From an uncultured Faecalibacterium sp. (lineage in GTDB: Bacteria; Bacillota; Clostridia; Oscillospirales; Ruminococcaceae): 64,000 bases of DNA. The notes below the pieces were generated by a model that saw nothing but the letters and a program-made list of their open reading frames with translations, had not been told where the DNA came from and searched no databases. The stretch lies in NCBI GenBank assembly GCA_934547065.1, contig CAKTEF010000010.1, positions 1 through 64,000 of the forward strand, given 5' to 3'. The position numbers and the translations under genes are program-made. Shown one piece after another: positions 50,527 through 59,080 of this stretch. Every line of letters starts with the position of its first letter. Position 1 is the first letter of the stretch.

Positions 50527-51915
50527 ATGAAGACCGAACCGAACATCCCGTACAAGATCTACCTGGAAGAATCGGAGCTGCCCCGCGCATGGTACAATGT
50601 CCGCGCCGACATGAAAAACAAGCCCGCTCCGCTGCTGAACCCCGGCACCCTTCAGCCCATGACCGCAAAGGAACTGGACGGCGTGTTCTGCGACGAGCTG
50701 GTGCAGCAGGAGCTGGACGACACCACGGCCTACATCCCCATCCCGGACGAGATCCGCGAATATTACCGGATGTACCGTCCCAGTCCCTTGTGCCGCGCCT
50801 ACCGGCTGGAAGAAGCCCTGGGCACCCCGGCCAAGATCTACTACAAGTTCGAGGGCAACAACACCAGCGGCAGCCACAAGCTGAACAGCGCCATCGCCCA
50901 GGCCTACTACGCCAAAAAGCAGGGCCTGAAAGGCGTGACCACCGAGACGGGCGCAGGCCAGTGGGGCACGGCCCTTTCCATGGCGTGCAGCTATTTCGGG
51001 CTGGACTGCAAGGTGTACATGGTCAAAGTCAGCTATGAGCAGAAACCGTTCCGCCGCGAGGTGATGCGCACCTATGGCGCTTCCGTGACCCCCAGCCCCA
51101 GCATGACCACCAACGTGGGCCGCAAGATCCTGGCCGAGCACCCGGACACCACCGGCAGCCTGGGCTGCGCCATCAGCGAGGCCGTGGAGGTGGCCACCTC
51201 CACCCCCGGCTACCGCTATGTGCTGGGCAGCGTGCTGAACCAGGTGCTGCTGCACCAGAGCGTCATCGGCCTGGAGACCAAGACCGCGCTGGACAAGATC
51301 GGGGTCAAGCCCGACATCATCATCGGCTGCGCGGGCGGCGGCAGCAATCTGGGCGGCCTGATCAGCCCCTTTATGGGCGAAAAGCTCCGGGGCGAGGCCG
51401 ATTACCGGATCATCGCCGTGGAACCCGCCAGCTGCCCCAGCCTGACCCGCGGCAAGTTCGTGTATGATTTCTGCGACACCGGCATGGTCTGCCCGCTGGC
51501 CAAGATGTACACCCTGGGTTCCGGCTTTATCCCCAGCCCCAACCACGCAGGCGGCCTGCGCTACCACGGCATGAGCAGCATCCTGAGCCAGCTGTACCAC
51601 GACGGCCTGATGGAAGCCCGCAGCGTGGAGCAGACCAGCGTGTTCCAGGCTGCCGAGCAGTTTGCCCGCATCGAGGGCATCCTGCCCGCCCCGGAAAGCA
51701 GCCATGCCATCCGCGCCGCCATCGACGAAGCGCTCAAGTGCAGGGAGACGGGCGAGGAAAAGACCATCGTCTTTGGCCTGACCGGCACCGGCTACTTTGA
51801 TATGGTGGCTTATGAAAAGTTCCACGACGGCCAGATGAGCGATTCGATTCCCACCGATGCCGACCTGCAAAAGGGATTCGACGGCATCCCCAAGTTCCCC
51901 GGCAACGAGATCTGA
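50527..51915 (+). CDS. trpB: Tryptophan synthase beta chain-like protein TrpB2
   Basis: A 462-residue PLP enzyme of the TrpB2 type, which is longer than TrpB1 and acts without a matching TrpA partner. The PLP Lys is in GNNTSGSHKLNSA at residue 118; GCAGGGSNLGG is the phosphate-binding loop; PNHAGGLRYHGM is typical of TrpB2. It makes tryptophan from indole and serine. No other trp gene is present, and it alone is under a Trp T-box, which fits indole salvage. ATG at 50527 follows GGAAAGGA; the frame is open further upstream into the T-box terminator, which is not coding. Confidence 0.93.
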   Translation: MKTEPNIPYKIYLEESELPRAWYNVRADMKNKPAPLLNPGTLQPMTAKELDGVFCDELVQQELDDTTAYIPIPDEIREYYRMYRPSPLCRAYRLEEALGTPAKIYYKFEGNNTSGSHKLNSAIAQAYYAKKQGLKGVTTETGAGQWGTALSMACSYFGLDCKVYMVKVSYEQKPFRREVMRTYGASVTPSPSMTTNVGRKILAEHPDTTGSLGCAISEAVEVATSTPGYRYVLGSVLNQVLLHQSVIGLETKTALDKIGVKPDIIIGCAGGGSNLGGLISPFMGEKLRGEADYRIIAVEPASCPSLTRGKFVYDFCDTGMVCPLAKMYTLGSGFIPSPNHAGGLRYHGMSSILSQLYHDGLMEARSVEQTSVFQAAEQFARIEGILPAPESSHAIRAAIDEALKCRETGEEKTIVFGLTGTGYFDMVAYEKFHDGQMSDSIPTDADLQKGFDGIPKFPGNEI

Positions 51916-51925
51916 GATCCAACGC

Positions 51926-51956
51926 AAAAGCCCCCGCCTTCCGGCGGGGGCTTTTT
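51926..51956. terminator. Bidirectional terminator after trpB
   Basis: AAAGCCCCCGCC/GGCGGGGGCTTTTT with a TTCC loop. Serves trpB and the convergent BIG2 gene. Confidence 0.88.
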
Positions 51957-51969
51957 GGGTTCCGGGCGC

Positions 51970-52944
51970 TCAGCTCAGCTTGTTCAGTTTCACGGTCACA
52001 TACGGGTCCGGCAGCTTGAGCTCGTCGGCAAGGTCCGCCTCCGATTCATACTTATCCGCCGCCATGCCCACCACCACGCTGCAGGTATCCAGCCGCCCGG
52101 TGGGAGAAAGGGCTGTGATCTTGGCTTCGCCGTCAGCCACGGCTGTTACGACACCGTTGGTGTCCACGGTCGCCACGCCGGGATTGCTGCTGACCCAGGT
52201 GATGGGCACGCTGCCACCGCTTTCCACGGCCACCGTGGCCGTGAGCCGCTCCTGTGTCCCCACCGTGCGCAGCAGCAGGTCTTTTTTGTTCAGCGTCACC
52301 TTGCCGATGTCGGAATTCACCGTCACGCTGCACCGCAGCGCCTGCCCATTGGACACCAGCGCCGTAATGGTAGCGGTGCCGGGGTTCTGGGCTGTGACCA
52401 CGCCCTTGGCATCCACTGCGGCTACCTGCGGGTCGCTGCTCATCCACTGATACACATACAAAAACGAGTGCTCGCTGTTGGTCAGCCTGAGCGTGTGGGT
52501 CGGGTGGAGTTCATCGTAGCGGATCACAAGTTCCAGGCTGTTGGTGTCCAGCGTCGGCTTATTGCCGGCTGTTTCCCCGCTGCTGCGGGTCACGGTGACC
52601 TTACAGGCCGCCCGTTCGCCGTGGTCCGAGATCGCGGTGATGATGGCCGTGCCCGGATTGCGTCCGGTCACTTTGCCGTCGCCGTCCACGGTGGCCACAT
52701 TGGAGTTGCTGCTCATCCAGACGATGAAATAATAGTCGCTCTGGCCGCTGGTGTACAGGTAGCCCTTGGGGCGGGGATCTTCTTCCGTGATCTCCAGCTC
52801 CATCTCTGTTACTTCCAGCGCAAGCTTTGTGCTGGCCGCAGGCACTGCCGGGGCAGCATGTGCCGCCAGCGGGCAGACCAGCAGCGCCGCACTGAGCGCC
52901 GCCGCTGCCAGAAGCCGCCCCGCGGTCCGGAAAATCCATTTCAT
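51970..52944 (-). CDS. Secreted protein with three BIG2 (Ig-like) domains
   Basis: A 324-residue exported protein. Signal peptide to about residue 30, then three bacterial Ig-like 2 repeats, each with the pattern W-SS-P/N-x-VATVD-x-x-G-x-VT-x-x-x-x-G-x-A-x-ITA: near residues 76-105, 166-196 and 249-280. The rest is a short C-terminal tail with no LPxTG, anchor helix or catalytic domain. Such proteins usually mediate surface attachment or act as spacers; how it is held to the cell is unclear. AAGGAGGG before the start; own promoter at 53042-53070. Confidence 0.85.
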   Translation of the reverse strand: MKWIFRTAGRLLAAAALSAALLVCPLAAHAAPAVPAASTKLALEVTEMELEITEEDPRPKGYLYTSGQSDYYFIVWMSSNSNVATVDGDGKVTGRNPGTAIITAISDHGERAACKVTVTRSSGETAGNKPTLDTNSLELVIRYDELHPTHTLRLTNSEHSFLYVYQWMSSDPQVAAVDAKGVVTAQNPGTATITALVSNGQALRCSVTVNSDIGKVTLNKKDLLLRTVGTQERLTATVAVESGGSVPITWVSSNPGVATVDTNGVVTAVADGEAKITALSPTGRLDTCSVVVGMAADKYESEADLADELKLPDPYVTVKLNKLS

Positions 52945-53041
52945 TGGGTCGAACTCCCTCCTTGTTCCGCATCTTACCGTTCAAACGATGCCGCAGCACC
53001 CGCAAACGATTCGCAGGCGTGATTTCTCTCACTTACGCTAT

Positions 53042-53070
53042 ATTTTACACGCGCTGCAAAAGCGGGTCAA
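53042..53070 (-). promoter_or_regulatory. Promoter of the BIG2 gene
   Basis: Minus strand: TTGACC, 17-base spacer, TAAAAT. Confidence 0.8.
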
Positions 53071-53151
53071 GTTTTTCGCCCAAAGTACCACAATTTCGCC
53101 TCGGATTTCGTCAGCCCCTCCAATTCCTGGCTGAAAATTTTGTGCAGAACA

Positions 53152-55008
53152 TCAGGCCGTTTCTTCGGCGTAATACTGCGCCTGCGCATTCCACAAGGCG
53201 CAGTAGATCCCGGAAGCATCGTTCAGCAGCTGCTCGTGGGTGCCCTGCTGCACCACCTCGCCATGGTCGAACACCGCGATCTCATCGCAGAACTTGCACG
53301 AGGAGAGCCGGTGGCTGATGTAAACAGCCGTCTTGTCGCCCGCGATCTCGTTGAACTTGGCGTAGATCTCGGCCTCGGCCACCGGGTCCAATGCCGCCGT
53401 CGGTTCGTCCAGGATGATGAACGGCGCGTCCTTGTACAGCGCCCGTGCAATGGCGATCTTCTGCGCCTCGCCGCCGGAGATGCTCACGCCCTCCTCGTCC
53501 AGCTCCTTATAGAGATAAGTCTCCAGCCCCTTGGGCATCGCTTCCAGCCGGTCGGCAAAGCCCGCCTTGTTCAGGCAGTCGGTCACGCGGGCGGCATCGT
53601 ATTCTTTGCGGGCAGCCACGTTCTGCCCCAGCGGCAGCGCCAGCAGCCGGAAATCCTGGAACACCACCGAGAACAGGTCGATGTACTCGTCGTAGCGGTA
53701 TTTGCGGATGTCGATGCCGTTGAGCAGGATGACCCCCTCGGTGGGGTCGTACAGGCGGCAGAGCAGCTTGATAAAGGTGGTCTTTCCGCTGCCGTTCCGG
53801 CCCACCACGGCCAGCCGCCCGCCGATCCGGAACGTCATGTTCAGGTGGCGCAGGGCGTACTGCTCACTGCCGGGGTAACGGAACGAAACGTCCCGGAACT
53901 CCACGGTATACCGGCGGTCGCTCCGCTTTTCGGTGGTCAGGCTGCCCTGGTACATCTTGTTGGGTTCGTCCAGGTAGGCGTAGAGCGTTTTGAGGTACGG
54001 GCCGTTGAATTTGCAGTCGCCCACCGCCGTGAACAGCGTGCCGATGCCCACAAAAAAGTTGGTGGCCGCGCCCACATACTGGGTCACAGCGCCCAGGCCG
54101 AACGCACCGCCGTAAGCTTTCAGGCAGACGAACAGATACGCCAGACCCATCAGCAGGGCCGGGACCGCATTGCCTACGGCGTTCATCCGGCCAAACCGCC
54201 CCTTGCGTGCCCGCTCAAAGGCGGGCATGGTCACGGCGGCGTGATCTTTCAAAAACTCGAACTGATCGTACATCCGCACATCCAGCGCCTTTTTGTCGTC
54301 CCGGCTCAGCCCCATCAGAAAAACCCAGAGCCGGTTGCCCCAGCGGCCCTCCTCCTCAATGTCCGGGCTGCTGATGCCCGCGCTGGACGCGCACGCCGGT
54401 GAGAGCCACGCCACCGCCAGGATCAACCCCAGCACCACCGGGATGCACAGCGGGCTGTTGAGCAGCGTCAGCGGGCCTGCGGGCACCCTGGCCGTGAACA
54501 GCCCTGCCGACAGCACTGCGCCGCCCAGGATACGGAACACCGCTGCGGCCACATTGTCCAGCAGCTCCACGGCGTTGGGGTTTCCGCCGCCGCAAAAGCT
54601 CTCGCTCTGCTGGATGAAATTGTAACGATCATAGTTCTTCTGGCTGTCCTCGTCGGCAAAGTCCATGGACATCTGCTTTTGCATATAGCAGCTCTGGCCC
54701 AGCTGCCAGCCCAGCTGTTCCCGCTCCACGCTTTTCCAGTGGAGCAGAGCCGAACGCACCAGCGTCATCCCCGCAGTGACCCCCAGCACCCAGGCTGCCT
54801 TCACGGCCAGGACCTGCGGGTCCCGCGCACCCGCCAGCTCGGCCACCAGCCGGGCCGAGAACCAGACGATGACATAGGGGCTGACCGCATCGGCCAGGGC
54901 CCACAGCACCGTGGAAGCAAAAAAGCGGGGCCTCTTCCGGCGGTAAAAATCCCAGGCCCGCAGGGTGAGCCGGACGCTTTCGTTCAGCGACAGTTTTTCT
55001 TCGTTCAT
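53152..55008 (-). CDS. ABC exporter half-transporter (second of pair)
   Basis: A 618-residue fusion of six membrane helices and an ATPase. Walker A GRNGSGKTT, Q-loop VVFQDFRLLAL, signature VSISGGEAQK (LSGGQ replaced by ISGGEAQ), Walker B FIILDEPTAALDP and switch ISHRLSS. It overlaps its partner by four bases (55005-55008). Both follow a LytTR/GHKL regulatory pair, as do exporters of peptides or lipids in Firmicutes. No precursor peptide gene was found next to it. Confidence 0.9.
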   Translation of the reverse strand: MNEEKLSLNESVRLTLRAWDFYRRKRPRFFASTVLWALADAVSPYVIVWFSARLVAELAGARDPQVLAVKAAWVLGVTAGMTLVRSALLHWKSVEREQLGWQLGQSCYMQKQMSMDFADEDSQKNYDRYNFIQQSESFCGGGNPNAVELLDNVAAAVFRILGGAVLSAGLFTARVPAGPLTLLNSPLCIPVVLGLILAVAWLSPACASSAGISSPDIEEEGRWGNRLWVFLMGLSRDDKKALDVRMYDQFEFLKDHAAVTMPAFERARKGRFGRMNAVGNAVPALLMGLAYLFVCLKAYGGAFGLGAVTQYVGAATNFFVGIGTLFTAVGDCKFNGPYLKTLYAYLDEPNKMYQGSLTTEKRSDRRYTVEFRDVSFRYPGSEQYALRHLNMTFRIGGRLAVVGRNGSGKTTFIKLLCRLYDPTEGVILLNGIDIRKYRYDEYIDLFSVVFQDFRLLALPLGQNVAARKEYDAARVTDCLNKAGFADRLEAMPKGLETYLYKELDEEGVSISGGEAQKIAIARALYKDAPFIILDEPTAALDPVAEAEIYAKFNEIAGDKTAVYISHRLSSCKFCDEIAVFDHGEVVQQGTHEQLLNDASGIYCALWNAQAQYYAEETA

Positions 55009-56834
55009 ACGTCCTTTCCCTCCTTGTAATACTTGCTTTGCACCGCAAACAACTGTGCGTAGCCGCCGTTCCGGGCCATCAGCTGGTCGTGGGTGCCCTC
55101 CTCGGCCACCTGCCCGTGTTCCAAAAACAGGATCCGGTCACAAAAGCGGGTGGAAGCCAGCCGGTGGGAGATGAACAGGCTGGTGCGCCCCTGCGTCATG
55201 GCGCTGTACTTCTGATAGATTTCATCCTCGGCAATGGGGTCCAGGGCGGCGGTAGGCTCGTCCAGCACCAGAATGGGCGCATCCTTATACAGGGCGCGGG
55301 CCAGCATCAGCCGCTGGGTCTGGCCTCCGGAAAACTCCACGCCGTCCAGGTAGACATCCCGCCCCACATGGGTGTGGATGCCCGCCGGGAGCGAAGCGAC
55401 TTTCTCCGTCAGACCCGCCCGCTCCAGGCACAGCCGCACGTTTTCTTCGTCAATGCCGTCCATGGCCTGGGCCACATTTTCGGCCACCGTGCAGGACAGG
55501 ACGCTGAAATCCTGGAACACGGCTTCAAACAGCTTGTAGTAATCCCGGCGGTCATACCGGCGGATGTCCTGCCCGTTCAGCAGCACACGGCCCTCGGTGG
55601 GGTCCAGAAAGCCGCACAGCAGCTTGACCAGCGTGGTCTTGCCCGCACCGTTCAGGCCCACGATGGCCAGGTTCTCGCCGGGGTGCAGGGTCAGGTCCAT
55701 CTGCTCGATGGTGTTTTTCTCTGCGCCGGGGTACCGGTAGCTGACCCGTTCCAGCCGCAGCTCATACGGGATATCCAGCCGCTTTTCCAGCCGCTCGCCC
55801 TCCTCAAAGCGGAACGGCTCCGGCAGCTCCAGGAATTCCCGGATGGTGGAAAGGTCCAGGCTCTGCTTGCGCAGCAGGGCAGCCTGCTCCATCAGGCCGG
55901 TGACCCACTGGGCAAAGCCGCTGGCCGCCCCGAAATAGAGCAGAAACTGCGCAACCGGCAGCCCCTTTGTGACCGTGAGCCAGAGCAGGTAGGCGTAGGC
56001 CGCGCCGTTGCGCACCAGCAGCAGCGCCAGGTCGATGAGGTTGGCGGTCAGGTAGGCACGCTCCCGCTTTTCCAGAAACGCACCGTTGAGCCGCAGGGCG
56101 GCATCGTACAGGTCGTCCAGCCACTGCCGCAGGCCGAAAATGCGGATATCCTTGCCGAACTCGCGGCTCTCGGCGGTGCTGCGCAGGTAGCGCAGGCTCC
56201 GGGTCAGCTTTGCATCCTCCGCGCGGTGGCGGTAGCCCCACTCGTTGATGTTTTTGGTGGAACCGTAGCTCACCACCGCCGTCAGGGCGGTCAGGGCGCA
56301 GAGCCAGGGGTTCAGCCCGGAGAGCAGGGCCAGATATGCCCCAAAGCCGATGAGGTCGGTCAGCAGATCGGTCCAGCTTTTCCAAAAGGCTTCTGCGGCA
56401 GCCCGGTTGTTCCGGCAGGCCTCCTCGCCTTTCTGGTACATCAGGCGGAACGGCTCGTCCAGCAGATTCACATAGGATGTGCGGGTGCGCTTGGTGTTGA
56501 TGCGTTTCAGCAGTTCCAGCCGAACGCCGGTGCGGCCGAACATGGTCAGGTGGTCGATGTAGTAGCACAGCGCGTTCAGCGCAAACAACAGGGCCGTAAA
56601 GCCGCCGATGGTGCCCAGCAGCCGCCCCAGCCCGGCCCCCTGTTCCAGTTGGCCCAGCACCGCCGGGCCGATGAGCATTTCAGCGGTGGTTTTCCCCGCC
56701 GTGCAGACCGCCAGCAGCACCACCAGCACCGGCACGATCCGCCGGGTGGCCCAGGATACCTGCAGCATGTAGGCGGTGTTCTGCCAGACGTTGTATTTGG
56801 GCCTTGGCTTTTTTGAGTTGTCGTTCTTTCCCAT
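55005..56834 (-). CDS. ABC exporter half-transporter (first of pair)
   Basis: A 609-residue half-transporter. Six helices, then Walker A GLNGAGKTT, Q-loop AVFQDFSVLS, signature FSGGQTQR, Walker B ILVLDEPTAALDP and switch ISHRLAS. The N-terminal 25 residues are basic and cytoplasmic. A type B repeat unit at 56935-56983 separates it from the GHKL gene, so the distance to the regulators (173 bases) is larger than elsewhere in this unit. Likely heterodimer with the downstream gene. Confidence 0.9.
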   Translation of the reverse strand: MGKNDNSKKPRPKYNVWQNTAYMLQVSWATRRIVPVLVVLLAVCTAGKTTAEMLIGPAVLGQLEQGAGLGRLLGTIGGFTALLFALNALCYYIDHLTMFGRTGVRLELLKRINTKRTRTSYVNLLDEPFRLMYQKGEEACRNNRAAAEAFWKSWTDLLTDLIGFGAYLALLSGLNPWLCALTALTAVVSYGSTKNINEWGYRHRAEDAKLTRSLRYLRSTAESREFGKDIRIFGLRQWLDDLYDAALRLNGAFLEKRERAYLTANLIDLALLLVRNGAAYAYLLWLTVTKGLPVAQFLLYFGAASGFAQWVTGLMEQAALLRKQSLDLSTIREFLELPEPFRFEEGERLEKRLDIPYELRLERVSYRYPGAEKNTIEQMDLTLHPGENLAIVGLNGAGKTTLVKLLCGFLDPTEGRVLLNGQDIRRYDRRDYYKLFEAVFQDFSVLSCTVAENVAQAMDGIDEENVRLCLERAGLTEKVASLPAGIHTHVGRDVYLDGVEFSGGQTQRLMLARALYKDAPILVLDEPTAALDPIAEDEIYQKYSAMTQGRTSLFISHRLASTRFCDRILFLEHGQVAEEGTHDQLMARNGGYAQLFAVQSKYYKEGKDV

Positions 56835-56934
56835 CTTGGATTCCCCTTTCGTCTGTCTGGCGATATCCTACCATAAAAAATCGCCCCCGACACATTCCGG
56901 GGACGAATTGCTCATTTGGGGGGACGAATTGCAA

Positions 56935-56983
56935 GGCTTCCCCTTGAGGGGAAGCTGTCTGCGCAGCAGACTGATGAGGTGTT
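56935..56983 (-). repeat. Dispersed palindromic repeat, type B unit
   Basis: Reverse complement reads CACCTCATCAGTCTGCTGCG, then CAGACAGCTTCCCC and GGGGAAGCC. It lies between the GHKL and ABC genes. Confidence 0.8.
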
Positions 56984-57007
56984 GACGCAAAGCAGCAGGC
57001 GCTGCTT

Positions 57008-57673
57008 TTACACTTGAGGAATCAAAATTTCTGTCGTGAATGCGCCGTCCTCGCTGTTGCGGCTGAGATAGCCGTCCAGCTTTTCCACAATGGTGTCGAT
57101 CCGCACCAGCCCAAAGCCGTGGCCCGCGCCCTTGGTGGTGGCAAAGCGGCCCGCCAGCTTTTTCTGCTTGCGCGTGGCGGTAAAGTTTGTGAACGAGATG
57201 TACAGCTGGGTGCCTTTCATGTCCAGATACACGCGGATCAGCCGCTCCTCCTCCGGCAGTTCGGCACTGGCATCCATGGCATTGTCGAACAGGTTGCCCA
57301 GGATACAGCACAGATCCAGCTCGCTCATGTTCAGTTTGACCGGGATATGCGCGTCGATCTGCACCGGGATGTTCCGGCTTTTGGCAAGCGAGATCTTGCT
57401 GTTGAGGATGGCATCCGCCATGGCGTTTCCGGTCTTGATGGCAAGGTCCACGGTGTTCAGGTCGGTGTCCAGCTGATCCAGATAGGCTTTGATGCCCTCC
57501 ATGTCCCCCTGTGCGGCCAGCACTTTCATAGTCTGGATGTGGCCGCGGTAATCGTGCCGCCAGCCTCGCATCTGGCGGTACATGTTGTCCACCTCTTTGT
57601 AGTGCGTCTCGATCAGCTCCCGCTGGTAGGCGGCCACCTTGTTGTCCAAGAGCTTTGAAAAAAGTTTCAGCAT
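57008..57673 (-). CDS. Soluble GHKL-domain histidine kinase (AgrC-like, no sensor domain)
   Basis: A 221-residue kinase without any membrane helix. The H-box region is RQMRGWRHDYRGHI with His at residue 40; the N-box is LGNLFDNAMDAS and the glycine box GAGHGFGLVRI. These match the AgrC/NatK-type GHKL group, but the usual N-terminal membrane sensor is missing, so it must sense a cytoplasmic signal or depend on another protein. It partners by context with the LytTR regulator. Repeat clusters flank it on both sides. RBS GAGGAA. Confidence 0.85.
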   Translation of the reverse strand: MLKLFSKLLDNKVAAYQRELIETHYKEVDNMYRQMRGWRHDYRGHIQTMKVLAAQGDMEGIKAYLDQLDTDLNTVDLAIKTGNAMADAILNSKISLAKSRNIPVQIDAHIPVKLNMSELDLCCILGNLFDNAMDASAELPEEERLIRVYLDMKGTQLYISFTNFTATRKQKKLAGRFATTKGAGHGFGLVRIDTIVEKLDGYLSRNSEDGAFTTEILIPQV

Positions 57674-57711
57674 TGGTATTCCTCAATTCCGCAAGTTTCC
57701 CGCACCGCAAA

Positions 57712-57893
57712 GGCTTCCCCTTGAGGAAAGACTTCCTCCGGCCGGAGGGAGATGTCGCGTAAGCGACAAAGGGAGGACAGCTGTCTGCGCAGCAGACTGA
57801 TGAGGTGTTAGCGCCACGGGCAGAACTCGTTTCCGTTCAGTTTCCACCTCAACCGGCACTTCGTGCCACCTTCCCCTCAAGGGGAAGGCTTTT
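57712..57893. repeat. Cluster of palindromic repeats (type B in both orientations plus a third motif)
   Basis: From left: inverted type B (GGCTTCCCCTTGAGG...), interrupted by CTTCCTCCGGCCGGAGG and TCGCGTAAGCGA palindromes, then CAGCTGTCTGCGCAGCAGAC-type hairpin and TGATGAGGTG; then a direct unit CCACCTCAACCGGCACTTCG ending CCTTCCCC/GGGGAAGG. It fills the space between the DUF559 and GHKL genes. No coding sequence seen. Confidence 0.75.
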
Positions 57894-57900
57894 GCAGCGG

Positions 57901-58263
57901 TCAGCTTTCTTCCTCCAACCCTAAATTGCGCATAATGTCAGCACACACTCCCTCAAAATTCTTTGCGATCTCCGCGTTTGAATATCGCAGCACCCGATAT
58001 CCCAGTGCATTCATATATGCATCCCGTTCTCGGTCTTTTGCTTTTCCATCTTCTGAAAAATGCTGTGCGCCATCCAATTCGATCACAACGTTTGCCTTTG
58101 CACAGAAAAAATCCACAACAAAGCGATGGATCACTTTTTGCCGGTTCACTGTTACCGGAAGTTTTCTCAAAAAGTCATACCACAGCCGCCGTTCTTCCTT
58201 GGTCATGTTTTTTCGCAAGGTCTGTGCAACAGGTGTCAGCTTTGGATTGTTGCTCCGGTTCAT
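57901..58263 (-). CDS. DUF559-domain protein (Vsr-like nuclease fold)
   Basis: A 120-residue protein of the DUF559 family, related in fold to the very-short-patch-repair and other PD-(D/E)XK nucleases. TLRKNMTKEERRLWYDFLRKLP, HRFVVDFFCAKANVVIELDGAQH (Asp and Glu of the active site) and GYRVLRYSNAEI are family marks. ATG at 58263 is preferred over TTG at 58269 because AGAGGA lies seven bases before it. It stands two bases after the response regulator gene, an odd position inside a two-component unit. Many DUF559 genes are mobile; its role is unknown. Confidence 0.85.
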   Translation of the reverse strand: MNRSNNPKLTPVAQTLRKNMTKEERRLWYDFLRKLPVTVNRQKVIHRFVVDFFCAKANVVIELDGAQHFSEDGKAKDRERDAYMNALGYRVLRYSNAEIAKNFEGVCADIMRNLGLEEES

Positions 58264-58265
58264 CG

Positions 58266-58964
58266 TCAAGTCCTCTCAATGATCGCGCGGTTCAGCGGCT
58301 CGTAGCTGCCGCGCGGAAGGGGCAGGGCCGTGCCATCGGCCAACAGCACCTCTTTTTTGGTCACGCGGCGGATCTGCTTCAGGTTCAGGATCATCCCCCG
58401 CCCCACCCGGAAGAACTGCTCGTCCAGCTCCGCTTCAAATTCGGCCAGGGTCCGCTTGACGGTATAATCCCGCTTTGCGTGGATCGTGACATAATTCTGA
58501 TGCACGTCCAGATACCGCACCTCGTACAGCGGCAGGCGGACCAGCTCCCCGGAACATTCCAGGTTCAGGCAGCGCTCGCTGCGGCGGTGTTTTTCCCACG
58601 CGCGGTCCAGCACGGCACAGAGCTTTTCCGGGCGCACCGGCTTCATCAGGTAGTGCAGCGCGGCCACATCATACCCCTCGGCAATGTAGTCCGAGTAGCC
58701 GGTGATGAACACGATCTGCACCGCTTCGTTCTCCTGCCGGACACGGTGGGCCAGCGTGACCCCATCCGTGCCGGGCATTTCTACATCCAAAAGCAATAAA
58801 TCAAAGCTTTTATCCTCTGCGTATTGGAACAGGAACGCATCCGCCGACGCAAAGCAGCTGCACTGCAGCGGGATGTCCCGCGCGGCAGCCCACTGTTCCA
58901 GGATGCCGCAGACAAAGGCTGCATCCTGCGGGCGGTCGTCACAGACCGCTGCCCGATATGCCAT
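58266..58964 (-). CDS. LytTR-family response regulator
   Basis: A 232-residue AgrA-like regulator: receiver domain (acidic pair in VCDDRPQ, phosphorylation Asp at about 60 in LLLLDVEMPGTDG, switch Thr in VFITGYS, Lys in YLMKPVRPEK) and a C-terminal LytTR DNA-binding domain (EVRYLDVHQNYVTIHAKRDY, FFRVGRGMILNLKQI). LytTR proteins bind pairs of direct repeats. ATG at 58964 follows AAAGGGGGAAAG. First gene of the unit; likely phosphorylated by the GHKL kinase and acting on the ABC exporter genes. Confidence 0.92.
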   Translation of the reverse strand: MAYRAAVCDDRPQDAAFVCGILEQWAAARDIPLQCSCFASADAFLFQYAEDKSFDLLLLDVEMPGTDGVTLAHRVRQENEAVQIVFITGYSDYIAEGYDVAALHYLMKPVRPEKLCAVLDRAWEKHRRSERCLNLECSGELVRLPLYEVRYLDVHQNYVTIHAKRDYTVKRTLAEFEAELDEQFFRVGRGMILNLKQIRRVTKKEVLLADGTALPLPRGSYEPLNRAIIERT

Positions 58965-58999
58965 AGCGCTTTCCCCCTTTCTTTGCATCATTCCTGCCT

Positions 59000-59028
59000 G
59001 ATTATGACATGCTTTTTGCAAAATTGCA
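59000..59028 (-). promoter_or_regulatory. Promoter of the response regulator unit
   Basis: Minus strand: TTGCAA, 17-base spacer, CATAAT. The -35 lies in TTGCAATTTTGCAA, a doubled TTGCAA palindrome. Confidence 0.6.
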
Positions 59029-59066
59029 ACAAAAAGCCGCTGCGCTCCGGCAAAGGGGCGCAGCGG
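59029..59066 (-). terminator. Terminator of the P-type-ATPase-like gene
   Basis: Minus strand: GCCGCTGCGC and GCGCAGCGGC around a 12-base loop, followed by TTTTTGTT. Confidence 0.85.
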
Positions 59067-59080
59067 CGTATGGCTTTGGT

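Noticed and set aside
53152..56834. Lantibiotic or bacteriocin export locus
   Set aside because: No precursor peptide, modification enzyme or C39 peptidase domain is visible near the ABC pair; regulator context alone does not justify the call.
57712..57893. CRISPR array
   Set aside because: Repeats are few, in opposite orientations and of different types, with no regular spacers or cas genes.
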